From: Mobiluncus massiliensis
GTDB lineage: Bacteria > Actinomycetota > Actinomycetes > Actinomycetales > Actinomycetaceae
Assembly (NCBI RefSeq): GCF_949769255.1
Contig: NZ_OX458329.1
Location: 2,108,001-2,172,000, forward strand
Length of the DNA: 64,000 nt
Direction: 5' to 3'
Of this stretch, positions 8,066-19,233 are shown piece after piece. Each line of letters starts with the position of its first letter. The stretch's first letter is position 1. A program made the translations under genes and the position numbers. The notes below the pieces were generated by a model. That model had not been told where the DNA came from. It saw only the letters and a program-made list of their open reading frames with translations, and did not search any database.

Positions 8066-9142
8066 ATGAACCTGTTTCTGCTGTTCATTGTCATCCTGGT
8101 GCTGTGGGGCGCCAGGATTCACCGGCACGGTGACAATTTCGAGGGATACCTCGACCATGACCACACCACCCGCATTAACGGTGTCTTTATCCTGATTGTG
8201 TTTTATGCTCACATCCGTTCCTATATGCCCTTTAACCCGGCGTGGGACGGGGTGATGCACCACGTTGCCACGGGTCTCGGTCAGCTGATGGTTGCTCTGT
8301 TCCTGTTCTATTCCGGGTTCGGAGTGGCGCATTCCCTGGCGCACAAGCCCGGCTATGTCCACACTATGCCGCTCAAGCGCGTGGCGGTGACCTGGGTGAA
8401 CTTCGCTATCGCCCAGGTCTTGTTCATCATCATGAACCTGTCGCTGTCCCGCCCGTTCACCCCGGCACAGACCGCGTGGGCGTTCCTGGGCTGGAAGTCC
8501 ATCGGCTCTTCCAGCTGGTACATTTTTGCGATTCTGGTGCTCTATGTCCTGACTTGGCTGGCGTTTAGCATTTTCCGGAACAGCCCGTGGCTGGCTTTCA
8601 TCCTGAACTGTGTTCTGGTGGGAGGCTTCACCGTGTTCATGTGGCATTTCAAAGGGAACGCCACCTACACCTACAACACGCTGTGCTGTTATCTGTTGGG
8701 CATGTGCTACTGCCTGGCCCGCGAGCACTTCGAGCGCGTCTACCGCCGCACCTGGGGTTACGTCTCCGCGCTACTCATCACGGCGGCGCTCTTTGTCCTC
8801 ACCACTAAACTCGATCACTTGAGCTTCCTGGTGTTTGAGCTCGAAGCCATGCTGTTTTGCCTCCTCGTCGTGCAAATCACGCTATTCATACACCTGAACA
8901 ATCCCGTGCTGCACTGGTTTGGTAAACACCTGTTCTGGGTTTATGTGCTGCAGCGTTTGCCGATGCTGGCGCTGCGGGAACTCGGCATGGCTGATGCCGC
9001 TCCCTACGTTTACGCCCTGGTGTGCTTCGCGGCGACAGTGGGCCTGGCGTGGGTCATGGCGCGTCTCACCGCCCCGCTTGATGCGAAACTCGCCGCCTGG
9101 TCGAAAACCTGGGCGGAATATTGCACCAAACGAGAGAAATGA
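8066..9142 (+). CDS. Acyltransferase-3 family membrane protein
   Basis: Membrane protein of 358 residues with about ten hydrophobic segments, resembling the acyltransferase 3 / OafA-NolL family of glycan O-acetylases. The region DHTTRINGVFILIVFYAHIRSY corresponds to the family's N-terminal histidine segment, and FLFYSGFGVAHSL to its second conserved helix. As the last gene of the 4020-9142 run, it provides a second acylation activity beside the MBOAT/AlgJ pair. It ends 10 bp before the convergent greA stop, leaving no room for a separate terminator. Confidence 0.8.
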   Translation: MNLFLLFIVILVLWGARIHRHGDNFEGYLDHDHTTRINGVFILIVFYAHIRSYMPFNPAWDGVMHHVATGLGQLMVALFLFYSGFGVAHSLAHKPGYVHTMPLKRVAVTWVNFAIAQVLFIIMNLSLSRPFTPAQTAWAFLGWKSIGSSSWYIFAILVLYVLTWLAFSIFRNSPWLAFILNCVLVGGFTVFMWHFKGNATYTYNTLCCYLLGMCYCLAREHFERVYRRTWGYVSALLITAALFVLTTKLDHLSFLVFELEAMLFCLLVVQITLFIHLNNPVLHWFGKHLFWVYVLQRLPMLALRELGMADAAPYVYALVCFAATVGLAWVMARLTAPLDAKLAAWSKTWAEYCTKREK

Positions 9143-9152
9143 GAGAAAGAGC

Positions 9153-9638
9153 TTAGCCCTGATAAGGGTGAGTGTCCAGCACCTGAACCTTGATTTTCTT
9201 GCCGGTCGGCGCAACGTATTCCACGGTGTCGCCAGTCCGGTGACCAGCCAGGGCCACGCCGAGGGGAGCGTCGGGGGAAAACACCTGAATATCCATCCCC
9301 TTGGCAGCATCGCGTGAACCCAGCAGGAACGTCATCTTTTTCGGTCCGACTTTTGCCTCCACTACGCTGCCCGGTCCGATAGTGCCATCGGCCGCGGCTT
9401 CGCCAACTTCGGCGTACTTGAGGATTTCTTGCAGTTCCAAGATGCGGGTTTCGTTTTGGGATTGTTCGTCACGAGCCGCGTGGTAGCCGCCGTTTTCTTT
9501 CAGGTCGCCCTCGCGGCGGGCCGCGTCAATCTTCTTGGTGATTTCAGAGCGAATCGGGCCCGTGCGTTCGTCGAGCTCCGCTTGTAGACGGTCAAAAGAC
9601 GCCTGGGTCATCCAGTTTTTTTTCGCTTCTTCAGCCAT
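9153..9638 (-). CDS. greA: Transcription elongation factor GreA
   Basis: GreA rescues backtracked RNA polymerase by stimulating transcript cleavage. The protein is 161 residues, as usual for actinobacteria, with an N-terminal coiled coil (ELDERTGPIRSEITKKIDAARREGDLKENGGYHAA; the acidic tip is GDLKEN) and a C-terminal FKBP-like domain ending SPDAPLGVALAGHRTGD. ATG preceded by AAGGAG with 6-base spacing. It lies 196 bp downstream of the hemolysin III gene on the same strand. Confidence 0.96.
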   Translation of the reverse strand: MAEEAKKNWMTQASFDRLQAELDERTGPIRSEITKKIDAARREGDLKENGGYHAARDEQSQNETRILELQEILKYAEVGEAAADGTIGPGSVVEAKVGPKKMTFLLGSRDAAKGMDIQVFSPDAPLGVALAGHRTGDTVEYVAPTGKKIKVQVLDTHPYQG

Positions 9639-9834
9639 AATCGTCTCCTTGAAAGATTAAAAGATTAGCGCCTGCGTCAGGCGAGAAAGCTAGCTTGTTT
9701 CAAAAATCAGCCGCAACGCAAGCGTTCATTACTTTACCAGATATTAAAACCAAGTAAAACGCTGGAAAAAGCGAACACAACCCGGCAAAAGACCGCTGCT
9801 GCAAGGAAACCCGAACCACCGGCCTTGTGAACCC

Positions 9835-10554
9835 CTAACCAAGAATAGCGAAATAAGCCGCAACGCAGTGACACGCCCAGGCCGCGACAGTCCAAGCGTG
9901 GAAAAACTCGTGGAACCCAAAAACATCCGGATCGGGGTTAGGCCATTTTGTGGCATAAATAACCGCTCCTACCGTGTAGGCCAAACCGCCCGCGACCAGC
10001 ATCCAGAACGCAGGGAGGGAAGCCGCGTAGAGCTCGGGGAAATACATCAAGGCAACCCAGCCTAAAACCACGTAAAGAATCGTGTTGACCCAACGGGGAG
10101 CGTGCGGCCAAATCAACGAGGTAGCAATCCCCAAAATCGCCCCCACCCACACTACTGAAAGCAAAATGACTCTATCGCGCCCTCCCAGCAGACCGAATGA
10201 GATAGGCGTGTAGGTACCGGCGATGAGCAGGAAAATATTGGCGTGATCGAAACGGCGCAAAATCGCGTCCACCGATTTCGGCCACGAACCCATGTGGTAC
10301 ACCGCGCTCATCGCAAACAGCACCAGGGAAGCCAACATGTAAACGACGCACGCAAATTTAAGGGATTTCGGCGCCAACACCAGCAACACGATAGAAGCCG
10401 CCATAGACAGCGGGGTGGCCACCGTGTGAATCCATCCCCGCAAGGCAGGTTTACGGCGCATTGCTTTCCAATCCCAACGTTGGAAAGTGTAGGGCCGCCC
10501 GGTGCGAGGATTAACCAGACGCGGCATCAGCGTCCGGCCAGATTTCACACCCAT
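9835..10554 (-). CDS. Hemolysin III / PAQR-family membrane protein (TrhA-like)
   Basis: Integral membrane protein of 239 residues, seven hydrophobic segments, of the PAQR/hemolysin III family. Metal-site residues typical of the family are present: SAVYHMGSW in helix 2, FDHANIFLLIAGTYTP in helix 3 and HEFFHAWTVAAWACHCVAAY at the C-terminus. Bacterial members are linked to membrane fluidity control; the hemolysin name is historical. It is divergent from uppS and upstream of greA, a gene order common in actinobacteria. The ATG follows a GGGGGAA site. Confidence 0.9.
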   Translation of the reverse strand: MGVKSGRTLMPRLVNPRTGRPYTFQRWDWKAMRRKPALRGWIHTVATPLSMAASIVLLVLAPKSLKFACVVYMLASLVLFAMSAVYHMGSWPKSVDAILRRFDHANIFLLIAGTYTPISFGLLGGRDRVILLSVVWVGAILGIATSLIWPHAPRWVNTILYVVLGWVALMYFPELYAASLPAFWMLVAGGLAYTVGAVIYATKWPNPDPDVFGFHEFFHAWTVAAWACHCVAAYFAILG

Positions 10555-10635
10555 AACATTTCCCCCGTTCAGCCTGCCCCACCCGCGCCAGCCAGGACGG
10601 GCAAGTTATGTGTTTAAATGTTTTAAACTGATTAT

Positions 10636-11412
10636 GTGAGCAGCTCCGTGAAAAAGTCAAAGCCTGGAATCCTCTACCGGATTTACGCCAGACGTTTGAT
10701 TCGTGAAATTAATCCGGCAGGGGTGCCGCGACATATCGGCATTATCCTGGACGGAAACCGGCGTTGGGCGAAGGCGGAAGGCGCTCCGGCGACTCGCGGG
10801 CACCAGCGCGGAGCTCTGAAAATCACCGAAGTGTTGCAGTGGTGTGAGGAATGGCCGGTCAAAGTCGTGACCTTGTGGATGCTCTCGATTGACAACTTGG
10901 GTCGGAAAGCCGCGGAGCTCCAGCCCTTGCAAGACGTTATCGGCCATACCGTACAAGGCTTGCAAGCCTCGGGCCGCTACCATTTGCGGGTGTTGGGCGA
11001 CACGTCCCTGCTGGATCCGGGCCTGGCCGCAATCCTGCGTGCGGCTAACGGAACCGGACCGGAAAATGCGCTGGTGGTGAATATCGCCGTCGCTTATGGG
11101 GGACGTCAGGAAATCGTCAACGCCGTGCGGGAATACCTCAACGAAGCGGCTCAGAAGGGGGAAACCCTGGCGGAGGTGACTGATCAAATCCGTCTGGAGG
11201 ACATCGAAGCTCACCTGTACACCAAGGGGCAACCGGACCCTGACCTGGTAATTCGCACTTCGGGGGAGCAGCGGCTCAGCGGATTTTTGCTGTGGCAAAG
11301 CGCGAATTCCGAGTTCTACTTTTGTGAAACGTATTGGCCGAGCTTCCGTAAGGTCGATTTCTTGCGTGCCCTGCGTGACTACGGAAATCGGGAACGTCGC
11401 CTGGGAAAGTGA
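10636..11412 (+). CDS. uppS: Polyprenyl diphosphate synthase (UppS family)
   Basis: Cis-prenyltransferase of 258 residues that builds the polyprenyl carrier for cell-wall synthesis by adding isopentenyl units. The catalytic Asp39 lies in IGIILDGNRRWAK, and the C-terminal IRTSGEQRLSGFLLWQ with EFYF is diagnostic. Actinobacteria may carry two such enzymes with different chain lengths; which this is cannot be told. The GTG start at 10636 has no clear Shine-Dalgarno, but TAAACT at 10624-10629 lies 6 bases upstream, as expected for a leaderless message. Confidence 0.94.
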   Translation: MSSSVKKSKPGILYRIYARRLIREINPAGVPRHIGIILDGNRRWAKAEGAPATRGHQRGALKITEVLQWCEEWPVKVVTLWMLSIDNLGRKAAELQPLQDVIGHTVQGLQASGRYHLRVLGDTSLLDPGLAAILRAANGTGPENALVVNIAVAYGGRQEIVNAVREYLNEAAQKGETLAEVTDQIRLEDIEAHLYTKGQPDPDLVIRTSGEQRLSGFLLWQSANSEFYFCETYWPSFRKVDFLRALRDYGNRERRLGK

Positions 11413-11509
11413 AACCCGTTGCCCCAGCCGGACAAATTGCAAATGTAAGAACCTCGTAAAACCGGCGCTTTAGCACGCTCGAACCCCGTGCTATTGATAA
11501 GGTCAAAAC

Positions 11510-12922
11510 ATGGCTACTCCTGCGCGCACCTATGTGCTTGATACGTCCGTGTTGTTGTCCGATCCGAAGGCCTTGCTGAAGTTTGCCGAACACCAGGTCG
11601 TTTTGCCGGTGGTGGTCATCACCGAGCTAGAGAAAAAGCGTCATGATCCAGAGCTGGGATATTTCGCCCGTAAAGCGCTGCACCTGCTCGATGATTTGCG
11701 TATCGCTAACGGTCGGCTCGATCAGCCGGTTCCGGTCGGTTCACAAGGGGGGACCGTGCGGGTGGAGCTGAACTCTATCGACGACTCGGTGCTCCCCTCC
11801 GGGATGCGCCTGGGCGACAATGACACGAAGATTCTGGCAGTCGCCGCGAATCTGGCGAAAACCGGGGCGGACGTGACGGTCGTGTCCAAAGACCTGCCGA
11901 TGCGGGTTAAAGCGTCCTCTATCGGCCTGGATGCCGATGTTTACCGTAACCCGCTGTCGAGGGCGGACACCTATCGCGGGGTTATTCGCGGCGAGATGAG
12001 CGAACAGGACATGTCCCGGCTCTACCAGGACGGCGCGGTGGAGTTCGACACGATTGTGCTGACAAACGACCCGGGGGACGAAGAAAACGATGTCGCCACT
12101 TACAGCAGCGACCCGGCGAGCCTGGTGAACGAGGACGACAACAACATTGACTTTGAAGAACCCGAAATCCCCTCGCTGGAGGACCAGCCTGTCCATACCG
12201 GAATTATCTTGAGTTCCCCGCGAGGCTCCGCCCTGGCTACCATCTGGGGTGACAACAAAGTGCATTTGGTGCGCACGGATCGGGAACTGTTCGGCGTGAA
12301 GGGCCGTTCCGCCGAGCAGCGTATCGCGATGGATCACCTGGTCAACCCGGAAATCGGGATTGTATCCCTGGGGGGACGGGCCGGTACCGGCAAGTCTGCC
12401 CTGGCTTTGGCGGCCGGGTTGGACGCGGTGGTGGAACGTCACGAGCACCGCAAGATTGTCGTGTTCCGTCCCATTTACGCGGTCGGGGGCCAGAGCCTGG
12501 GCTACCTGCCGGGCAGCGGCGAAGAGAAGATGGATCCGTGGGCGCAAGCCGTGTTCGACACTCTTTCCTCGATTGTGGCCCCCGAAGTTGTTGACGAGGT
12601 CGTGGCGCGCGGCCTGCTGGAGGTGCTGCCGCTGACCCACATTCGCGGGCGGTCCTTGCATGATGCGTTTGTGATTGTTGATGAGGCACAGTCCCTGGAG
12701 CGCAACGTGCTGTTGACCGTGCTGTCGCGGATGGGCCAGAACGCCAAAATTGTGCTGACTCATGACGTCTCGCAGCGCGACAACCTGCGGGTGGGACGCT
12801 ATGACGGTATTGCCGCGGTCATCGAAGATTTGAAAGGTTCGTCCCTGTTCGCCCACACGACCCTGATTCGTTCGGAACGCAGCGCCATCGCGGATTTGGT
12901 CACGAGTCTGCTCGATTATTGA
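11510..12922 (+). CDS. PIN domain-PhoH ATPase fusion (PhoH2/YlaK type)
   Basis: Protein of 470 residues with an N-terminal PIN ribonuclease domain (residues about 7-150; [21 protein letters not shown] and [11 protein letters not shown] supply the acidic residues) and a C-terminal PhoH P-loop ATPase (Walker [13 protein letters not shown], Walker [13 protein letters not shown]). Such proteins act as ATP-dependent RNA unwinding and cleaving enzymes. An acidic linker ([22 protein letters not shown]) separates the domains. AAGG is 7 bases before the ATG. Confidence 0.93.
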   Translation: MATPARTYVLDTSVLLSDPKALLKFAEHQVVLPVVVITELEKKRHDPELGYFARKALHLLDDLRIANGRLDQPVPVGSQGGTVRVELNSIDDSVLPSGMRLGDNDTKILAVAANLAKTGADVTVVSKDLPMRVKASSIGLDADVYRNPLSRADTYRGVIRGEMSEQDMSRLYQDGAVEFDTIVLTNDPGDEENDVATYSSDPASLVNEDDNNIDFEEPEIPSLEDQPVHTGIILSSPRGSALATIWGDNKVHLVRTDRELFGVKGRSAEQRIAMDHLVNPEIGIVSLGGRAGTGKSALALAAGLDAVVERHEHRKIVVFRPIYAVGGQSLGYLPGSGEEKMDPWAQAVFDTLSSIVAPEVVDEVVARGLLEVLPLTHIRGRSLHDAFVIVDEAQSLERNVLLTVLSRMGQNAKIVLTHDVSQRDNLRVGRYDGIAAVIEDLKGSSLFAHTTLIRSERSAIADLVTSLLDY

Positions 12923-13065
12923 GGCGCCGTACCCTCAATCGCACTCCGACAATTGCCGCGCTTTCGTGCGGCGCTACCCTTGAGTGCGCCAGTTAGGGAC
13001 AAATTGTGTTGATTTTTGGCGGTTTCGGGTGTTGATGCCGGGGAAATTCCCTCCTGAATGCTAGT

Positions 13066-13248
13066 TTGATACCCGTGCGTGATGACGAAAACCCGCAAAA
13101 TCTCCCGTTTCCTCCGGAGGCGCAATCGTTGCTGATGCGTTCAGCCATCGCTGCTGCGCTCGCGTCTAAGCGCTTGGCGGAGGAAAAGGGCGTGTTCCGG
13201 CTGACTCCCTCGGAATGGGCTGAACTGGAGGCGTCCTCGCGTCCTTGA
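13066..13248 (+). CDS. Small hypothetical protein
   Basis: Possible 60-residue protein between the PhoH-type gene and purA. The composition is protein-like: acidic and Pro-rich start, an amphipathic helix (SLLMRSAIAAALASKRLAEE) and an ending FRLTPSEWAELEA. The start could be TTG 13066 or GTG 13075, neither with a convincing ribosome-binding site. No function is recognised. The call rests on codon-like base composition and on filling an otherwise empty gap. Confidence 0.45.
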   Translation: MIPVRDDENPQNLPFPPEAQSLLMRSAIAAALASKRLAEEKGVFRLTPSEWAELEASSRP

Positions 13249-13308
13249 TTCGCCACCGCCATTCCTTAGCTATGAACCGAGGGGTCAAAAGTTCTGATGA
13301 TTTGCTAG

Positions 13309-14649
<1,341 letters not shown>

Positions 14650-14853
14650 CTTCGTTACGGTTTTCTTTTCCATCTCCCCGATCAAAAGCGCTGGTGGGAG
14701 GTTTCTCGGTGCGCCGTGGTCGGGGTGGTGGTTCCCCACCAGGAACCTGCAGCGTTCCGGGTAACGGGTGAACCGACCTTTTGAACGTGAAAAAGTTGCA
14801 AAAATTCACCTCGGGGTAGGACTTAACTCCCTGCACAATGTTCGAAAATGCGC

Positions 14854-14859
14854 GATAAT
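14854..14859 (+). promoter_or_regulatory. Candidate -10 box for pckG
   Basis: GATAAT at 14854-14859 lies 38 bases before the pckG ATG, a reasonable -10 element. No good -35 hexamer is seen at 16-18 bp. Confidence 0.35.
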
Positions 14860-14897
14860 TGCCGTGTAAGAGAAACATTCTATGTAGGAGGCCCTTT

Positions 14898-16736
14898 ATG
14901 GCTGTTACTGAAACTGATGTCCGCGCTGCAGCTCCCGCAAATGCTCCTGAAGAGGTAGTTAAGTGGGTTGCTAAGGTCGCGGCAATGACGACTCCGGAAT
15001 CTATTGAGTTCTGTGACGGTTCCCAAGAGGAATGGGACCGCTTGTCGCAACTGCTGGTTGATGCCGGAATCTTTACCCGTTTGAACCCTGAGAAGCGCCC
15101 GAACTCGTTCTTGGCGCGCTCGCTGCCGTCTGACGTGGCGCGTGTGGAATCCCGCACCTTCATCTGCTGCGAAAAGGAAGAGGACGCTGGCCCCACGAAC
15201 CACTGGGCTGACCCCAAGGAAATGAAAGAAACCCTGATTGGGGAAAATGGCGTGTTCCAGGGCGCGATGAAGGGCCGCACCATGTACGTGGTGCCGTTCT
15301 CGATGGGTCCGCTGGGCGGCCCGATTTCCCAGCTGGGCATCGAGCTGACCGACTCCGCCTACGTGGTGTTGAACATGCGCATCATGACGCGCATGGGCGC
15401 CAAGGCGATGGACCTGATCAACTCGGGCAAGCCGTGGGTTCCGGCAGTTCACTCCGTGGGCGCGCCGCTCGAACCGGGCCAGAAGGACACGAACTGGCCG
15501 TGCAACGAAACGAAGTACATCACCCACTTCCCCGAGACCAACGAGATTTGGTCCTACGGTTCGGGTTACGGCGGCAACGCCCTGCTGGGCAAGAAGTGCT
15601 TCGCGCTACGTATCGCCTCCACCATGGCGCGCCGCGACGGCTGGATGGCCGAGCACATGCTGATTCTGCGTCTGACGGACGAAAAGACCGGCAAGCGCTA
15701 CCACGTGACGGCGGCTTTCCCGTCGGCCTGCGGCAAGACGAACCTCGCGATGCTCCAGCCCACCATCGAGGGCTACAAGGTCGAAACCATCGGCGACGAT
15801 ATCGCCTGGATGCGTCCCGGCCCGGACGGCACCTTGCGCGCCATCAACCCGGAGGCGGGCTTCTTTGGTGTGGCTCCCGGCACGTCTTATGACACCAACC
15901 CGATGGCCATGGAGTCCATGAAGGCTAACACCATCTTTACGAACGTCGCCTTGACCGACGACGGAGACGTGTGGTGGGAGGGCATTGACGGCCCGACCCC
16001 GAGCCACCTCATTGACTGGCACGGCAAGGACTGGACGCCGGAATCCGGCGAAAAGGCAGCTCACCCGAACAGCCGTTTCACCGCTCCGGCCGCACAGTGC
16101 CCGATTATCTGCCCCGACTGGGAGGCTCCCGAGGGCGTGCCGATTGACGCCGTGCTGTTCGGTGGTCGCCGCGCCTCGAACGTGCCGCTGGTGACCGAGC
16201 AAAAGAACCCGGCTCACGGCGTGTTCATCGGTGCGAACGTGTCCTCCGAACAGACCGCTGCCGCAGAAGGCGCGGTCGGCTCGCTGCGTCACGATCCGTT
16301 CGCGATGCTGCCGTTCTGCGGCTACAACATGGCGGACTACTGGGGTCACTGGCTGGAGATGCAAGAGAAGTTGGGCGACAAGTTCCCGCGCGTCTACCAC
16401 GTCAACTGGTTCCGCAAGACGCCTGATGGCAAGTTCATGTGGCCCGGATACGGCGACAACTCCCGCGTGCTCGACTGGGTGGTCAAGCGCGTGTCCGGCC
16501 AGGTTGACGCCATTGACGGCCCGACCGGCAAGTACCCGAAGTTCGAGGACTTCAACCTGGAGGGCCTGGACATCGACAAGGCCGCTTGGGACGCCCTGTT
16601 CGAAATCAACCCCGAGGCTTGGTTGGCTGAGACCGAAGATACCGAAAAGTACTTCGCTCAGTTCGGCGATAAGCTCCCGGCTCAGATTCGGGCAGAGCTG
16701 GAAGGCTTGCGTGAGCGCCTCAAGGCCGCCAAGTAG
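14898..16736 (+). CDS. pckG: Phosphoenolpyruvate carboxykinase (GTP)
   Basis: Converts oxaloacetate and GTP to phosphoenolpyruvate, CO2 and GDP, or the reverse in fermenters that fix CO2 anaerobically. The ATG at 14898 has AGGAGG directly upstream and gives 612 residues, normal for GTP-type enzymes; an in-frame TTG at 14859 is rejected. The P-loop with the reactive cysteine reads [13 protein letters not shown], and [12 protein letters not shown] plus [14 protein letters not shown] are conserved. Strong use of C-ending preferred codons suggests high expression. A strong terminator follows. Confidence 0.97.
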   Translation: MAVTETDVRAAAPANAPEEVVKWVAKVAAMTTPESIEFCDGSQEEWDRLSQLLVDAGIFTRLNPEKRPNSFLARSLPSDVARVESRTFICCEKEEDAGPTNHWADPKEMKETLIGENGVFQGAMKGRTMYVVPFSMGPLGGPISQLGIELTDSAYVVLNMRIMTRMGAKAMDLINSGKPWVPAVHSVGAPLEPGQKDTNWPCNETKYITHFPETNEIWSYGSGYGGNALLGKKCFALRIASTMARRDGWMAEHMLILRLTDEKTGKRYHVTAAFPSACGKTNLAMLQPTIEGYKVETIGDDIAWMRPGPDGTLRAINPEAGFFGVAPGTSYDTNPMAMESMKANTIFTNVALTDDGDVWWEGIDGPTPSHLIDWHGKDWTPESGEKAAHPNSRFTAPAAQCPIICPDWEAPEGVPIDAVLFGGRRASNVPLVTEQKNPAHGVFIGANVSSEQTAAAEGAVGSLRHDPFAMLPFCGYNMADYWGHWLEMQEKLGDKFPRVYHVNWFRKTPDGKFMWPGYGDNSRVLDWVVKRVSGQVDAIDGPTGKYPKFEDFNLEGLDIDKAAWDALFEINPEAWLAETEDTEKYFAQFGDKLPAQIRAELEGLRERLKAAK

Positions 16737-16770
16737 TTAGTGCGCAAAGGCACTGACCCTTTAATATTTT

Positions 16771-16805
16771 GGCGGGCAGTCACCATTCGGTGACTGCCCG
16801 CCTTT
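16771..16805 (+). terminator. Intrinsic terminator of pckG
   Basis: Perfect 14-bp stem (GGCGGGCAGTCACC with its complement at 16789-16802), 4-base loop ATTC, then TTT. It lies 35 bp after the pckG stop and before the convergent lipoprotein gene. Confidence 0.9.
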
Positions 16806-16821
16806 ATAGAATTATTTATGG

Positions 16822-17355
16822 TTATAACTTATCAATACGATAAGCAATTTCGCTCTTCGCGTCGTCTGACGGTTCAATGCTCACCACACTATTGTTGGCC
16901 TCGTCAATCGAGAGTGTGACATTTTCCGAGGTCACGCCATCGGAGCAAACCATATCCGAAATAGATTCCGTTTGGTCACCAACCGTAAACGATGCGTTCA
17001 AAGTGCCTTGCCCGATGCAAAAAACTTGGAACCGGTAGGTTCCTTTCTCCCATTTGGACTGATCTTCGTCCCTGATGTTCATAATGGTCTTTTGTTTTCC
17101 GGCGTTGAGTTGATAGCTTGGTCGTGGGCCAGATGAAGTCCTAAACGACCCTTCCTTGACATCAGCATTTACCGCGTCGGTAATAGCTTTCACTTGTGCT
17201 GCCGGCAAGATATGTCCTGGGTTTTCAGGAGTACTCTCAGGCGTATCGGTGGCAGCATTTTCCGTTGCCGGTGAACAAGCCGCAACGCCCAGCAGAGCCA
17301 AAGCCAGCACGGCGCCCGCGCAGCTGCGGTGAAGTGTTCGGTATTGTTTGTTCAT
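16822..17355 (-). CDS. Small lipoprotein of unknown function
   Basis: Predicted lipoprotein of 177 residues. The ATG at 17355 is chosen because AAAGGA lies 8 bases upstream and it opens a signal peptide ending in the lipobox LGVAAC; a longer frame from 17457 would bury it. The mature part has a Thr/Glu/Pro linker and a beta-rich C-terminal domain with two cysteines (YRFQVFC and SDMVC). The layout resembles the lipoprotein at 59120-59737 (FYC then SEVAC), so the two may be distant relatives. It lies 120 bp downstream of the CAP-domain gene, same strand. Confidence 0.75.
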   Translation of the reverse strand: MNKQYRTLHRSCAGAVLALALLGVAACSPATENAATDTPESTPENPGHILPAAQVKAITDAVNADVKEGSFRTSSGPRPSYQLNAGKQKTIMNIRDEDQSKWEKGTYRFQVFCIGQGTLNASFTVGDQTESISDMVCSDGVTSENVTLSIDEANNSVVSIEPSDDAKSEIAYRIDKL

Positions 17356-17475
17356 CGCGCGTATCCTTTCTGAAGTCGAAATATTCTGCCATTGCCCCTC
17401 ATCGGAGCAATAAAAAAATAGTAATTTGGTGAGGATATAACCGTCAATACTTAGCAAAGAAATGTTAAGTAAGAA

Positions 17476-19233
17476 TTAGTAAACCGTGAGTTTGGCGTTG
17501 CCGTCCGACCAGGAAACGACCACGTCATAGCCAGACAGTTTGAAAATCTTGGAACGAACCACCAAACGGAACTGCAATCCTTGATCGGCCAAAGTGACCC
17601 GGCTGATGGACAGGCGGTTGGTGTCGGTGTCCTCAAAATGCCCGTCGTCGAAGATCCGCTGCCAGATTCCGGCGCGTTTCACCTGCCACTCATAGGTCGT
17701 GTCGAACAGGGAGCCGTCAGGGTCCATAATGGGTGCCGCCTCAAACGAGACGCGCGACCCCACCGGGACTTTTGCGCTGGACGGCATATTCTTTAGACCC
17801 TGCACCGCCACCCGCACCGGTTCAGAAGTAGCGGTACCTTCAGAAGAAATCGCTATCAGGCGGTATTCGGTGTTCTTCGACCGATCCCAGGACCAGATTC
17901 CATCGGGGGTGTAAGTTTCCTGGTTCGCTCCGGGGATGTCCCTCCAGGCTCCGGCATGATCGCGTTCCTGCCACTGATATTTCGGCACCGGCCAAGCCGA
18001 AACTTGCATTCGGATGGGGTTGACCAGCTTGTATCCCACCCCGGTCAGGGGCTGTTCCATCAGCCGAATTTGAGGGGCGGTTTTCTCTAGGGGGGTCAGC
18101 GGGTCGAACAGCGCCACCTGATATTCGTAGGTGCTCTTCGGGGCGTGCTTAACCCCTTCAATCTTGACTTTGTACACCAGGTTTTCCTGACCCACCGGCT
18201 TTCGTTCAATCGTGGGGAACTTCATCAGCAGGGTGGAATAGTCCGCAATGGCGCGGGGCGTGAACGTAATTCCCCGCTCACCGGGGTGAATGGTGGTGAG
18301 AGGAACCGGGTGTCCGGTCGGGTCAATAATGGTGGCTTTCGCGGTGGAGAGGTCCGCGTTCAGCACCGAGAAGCTCCAACGTTCCAAGTCCATCCCCGAG
18401 TTGGTTTCCCCTACCGAGGTCAACAATTGTTTGGGAAAGAACCCGGCGGAGGGCCAGCTCATCCATTCCGGGGTAGGGGCTTGGGGATCATGCATGGCTT
18501 CGGCGGGCAACCCCGGATAGGGTTCACCGGTACGAACCGAGATAGCGGTATATCCGGCCACGGCTCCGATAGAAGACAGGGACAACTGCGGATCCATCAT
18601 AAACAGGCGGTGCCCGAGCTGGTCATTGGTGGGGTTGGATTGGTTGGAATAATCCATGTAATACCACAGGGCAGTTTCCGCCGAAGTTTGTGAGATAGAT
18701 TGGGCGAGGTTGGAATGCCTCGCCCCGCGCACCGCATCATCGGTAGCACAAGCAAACCCCTCCACCGCCGGATAGTGCGACAGTTTACCGTTGCGGGCGC
18801 TGACCATTGCGGCGGCTTGAGTGTAGGGAGCGATAGCCCCGGAGGTGTCCAGCGTCACCGCGTTCAAACCGTTGAGCCCGCGCATAAAATTCCAGGCCTC
18901 CATAATGGGAAGAATCCCGTCCGTTACGGCTTGACCGGGATCGCATTTTTCCAGGTCCACCCCGACACTCATGGCGGGACGAATCATGTTTTTTTCGTAA
19001 TGTGCCAGGTAGGCGCGGCGAACTTCAGATTTAGAAGTCGTGTCGATAAAGTTGTCGTCCGGTGGCGCCGGCTGGTGCAGTTCGGCGGAGTGGACTCGGT
19101 CGGGGTTTTTTGCCGCGCCGAATTTGCTGCCATGCCCGCTAGCGGGAGCTTCCAGCACGCACGCCACGAGGATGCTGACGATGGAGACGAATGCCAGTAC
19201 TGGCGTCAGTTTAGTGTCTAACGCACGGCGCAT
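17476..19233 (-). CDS. Secreted CAP-domain protein with Ig-like C-terminal region
   Basis: Exported protein of 585 residues with an N-terminal hydrophobic segment (a possible lipobox SILVAC or uncleaved anchor). Residues about 100-260 resemble a CAP (SCP/PR-1) domain: MRGLNGLNAVTLD, then an Ala-rich helix, GKLSHYPA and ARHSNLAQS match its helix and histidine positions. Residues about 270-585 look like beta-sandwich repeats (YQWQERDHAGAWRDIPGA, YEWQVKRAGIWQRIFDD), found in adhesins. Function is unknown; a surface or secreted adhesin-like role is inferred. GGGAGG precedes the ATG. Confidence 0.75.
   Translation of the reverse strand: MRRALDTKLTPVLAFVSIVSILVACVLEAPASGHGSKFGAAKNPDRVHSAELHQPAPPDDNFIDTTSKSEVRRAYLAHYEKNMIRPAMSVGVDLEKCDPGQAVTDGILPIMEAWNFMRGLNGLNAVTLDTSGAIAPYTQAAAMVSARNGKLSHYPAVEGFACATDDAVRGARHSNLAQSISQTSAETALWYYMDYSNQSNPTNDQLGHRLFMMDPQLSLSSIGAVAGYTAISVRTGEPYPGLPAEAMHDPQAPTPEWMSWPSAGFFPKQLLTSVGETNSGMDLERWSFSVLNADLSTAKATIIDPTGHPVPLTTIHPGERGITFTPRAIADYSTLLMKFPTIERKPVGQENLVYKVKIEGVKHAPKSTYEYQVALFDPLTPLEKTAPQIRLMEQPLTGVGYKLVNPIRMQVSAWPVPKYQWQERDHAGAWRDIPGANQETYTPDGIWSWDRSKNTEYRLIAISSEGTATSEPVRVAVQGLKNMPSSAKVPVGSRVSFEAAPIMDPDGSLFDTTYEWQVKRAGIWQRIFDDGHFEDTDTNRLSISRVTLADQGLQFRLVVRSKIFKLSGYDVVVSWSDGNAKLTVY

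Noticed and set aside
11741-12856. Minus-strand frame of 371 residues opposite the PIN-PhoH gene
   Set aside because: It is a shadow of a well-recognised gene, has no domain signature and has the odd composition of antisense high-GC frames.
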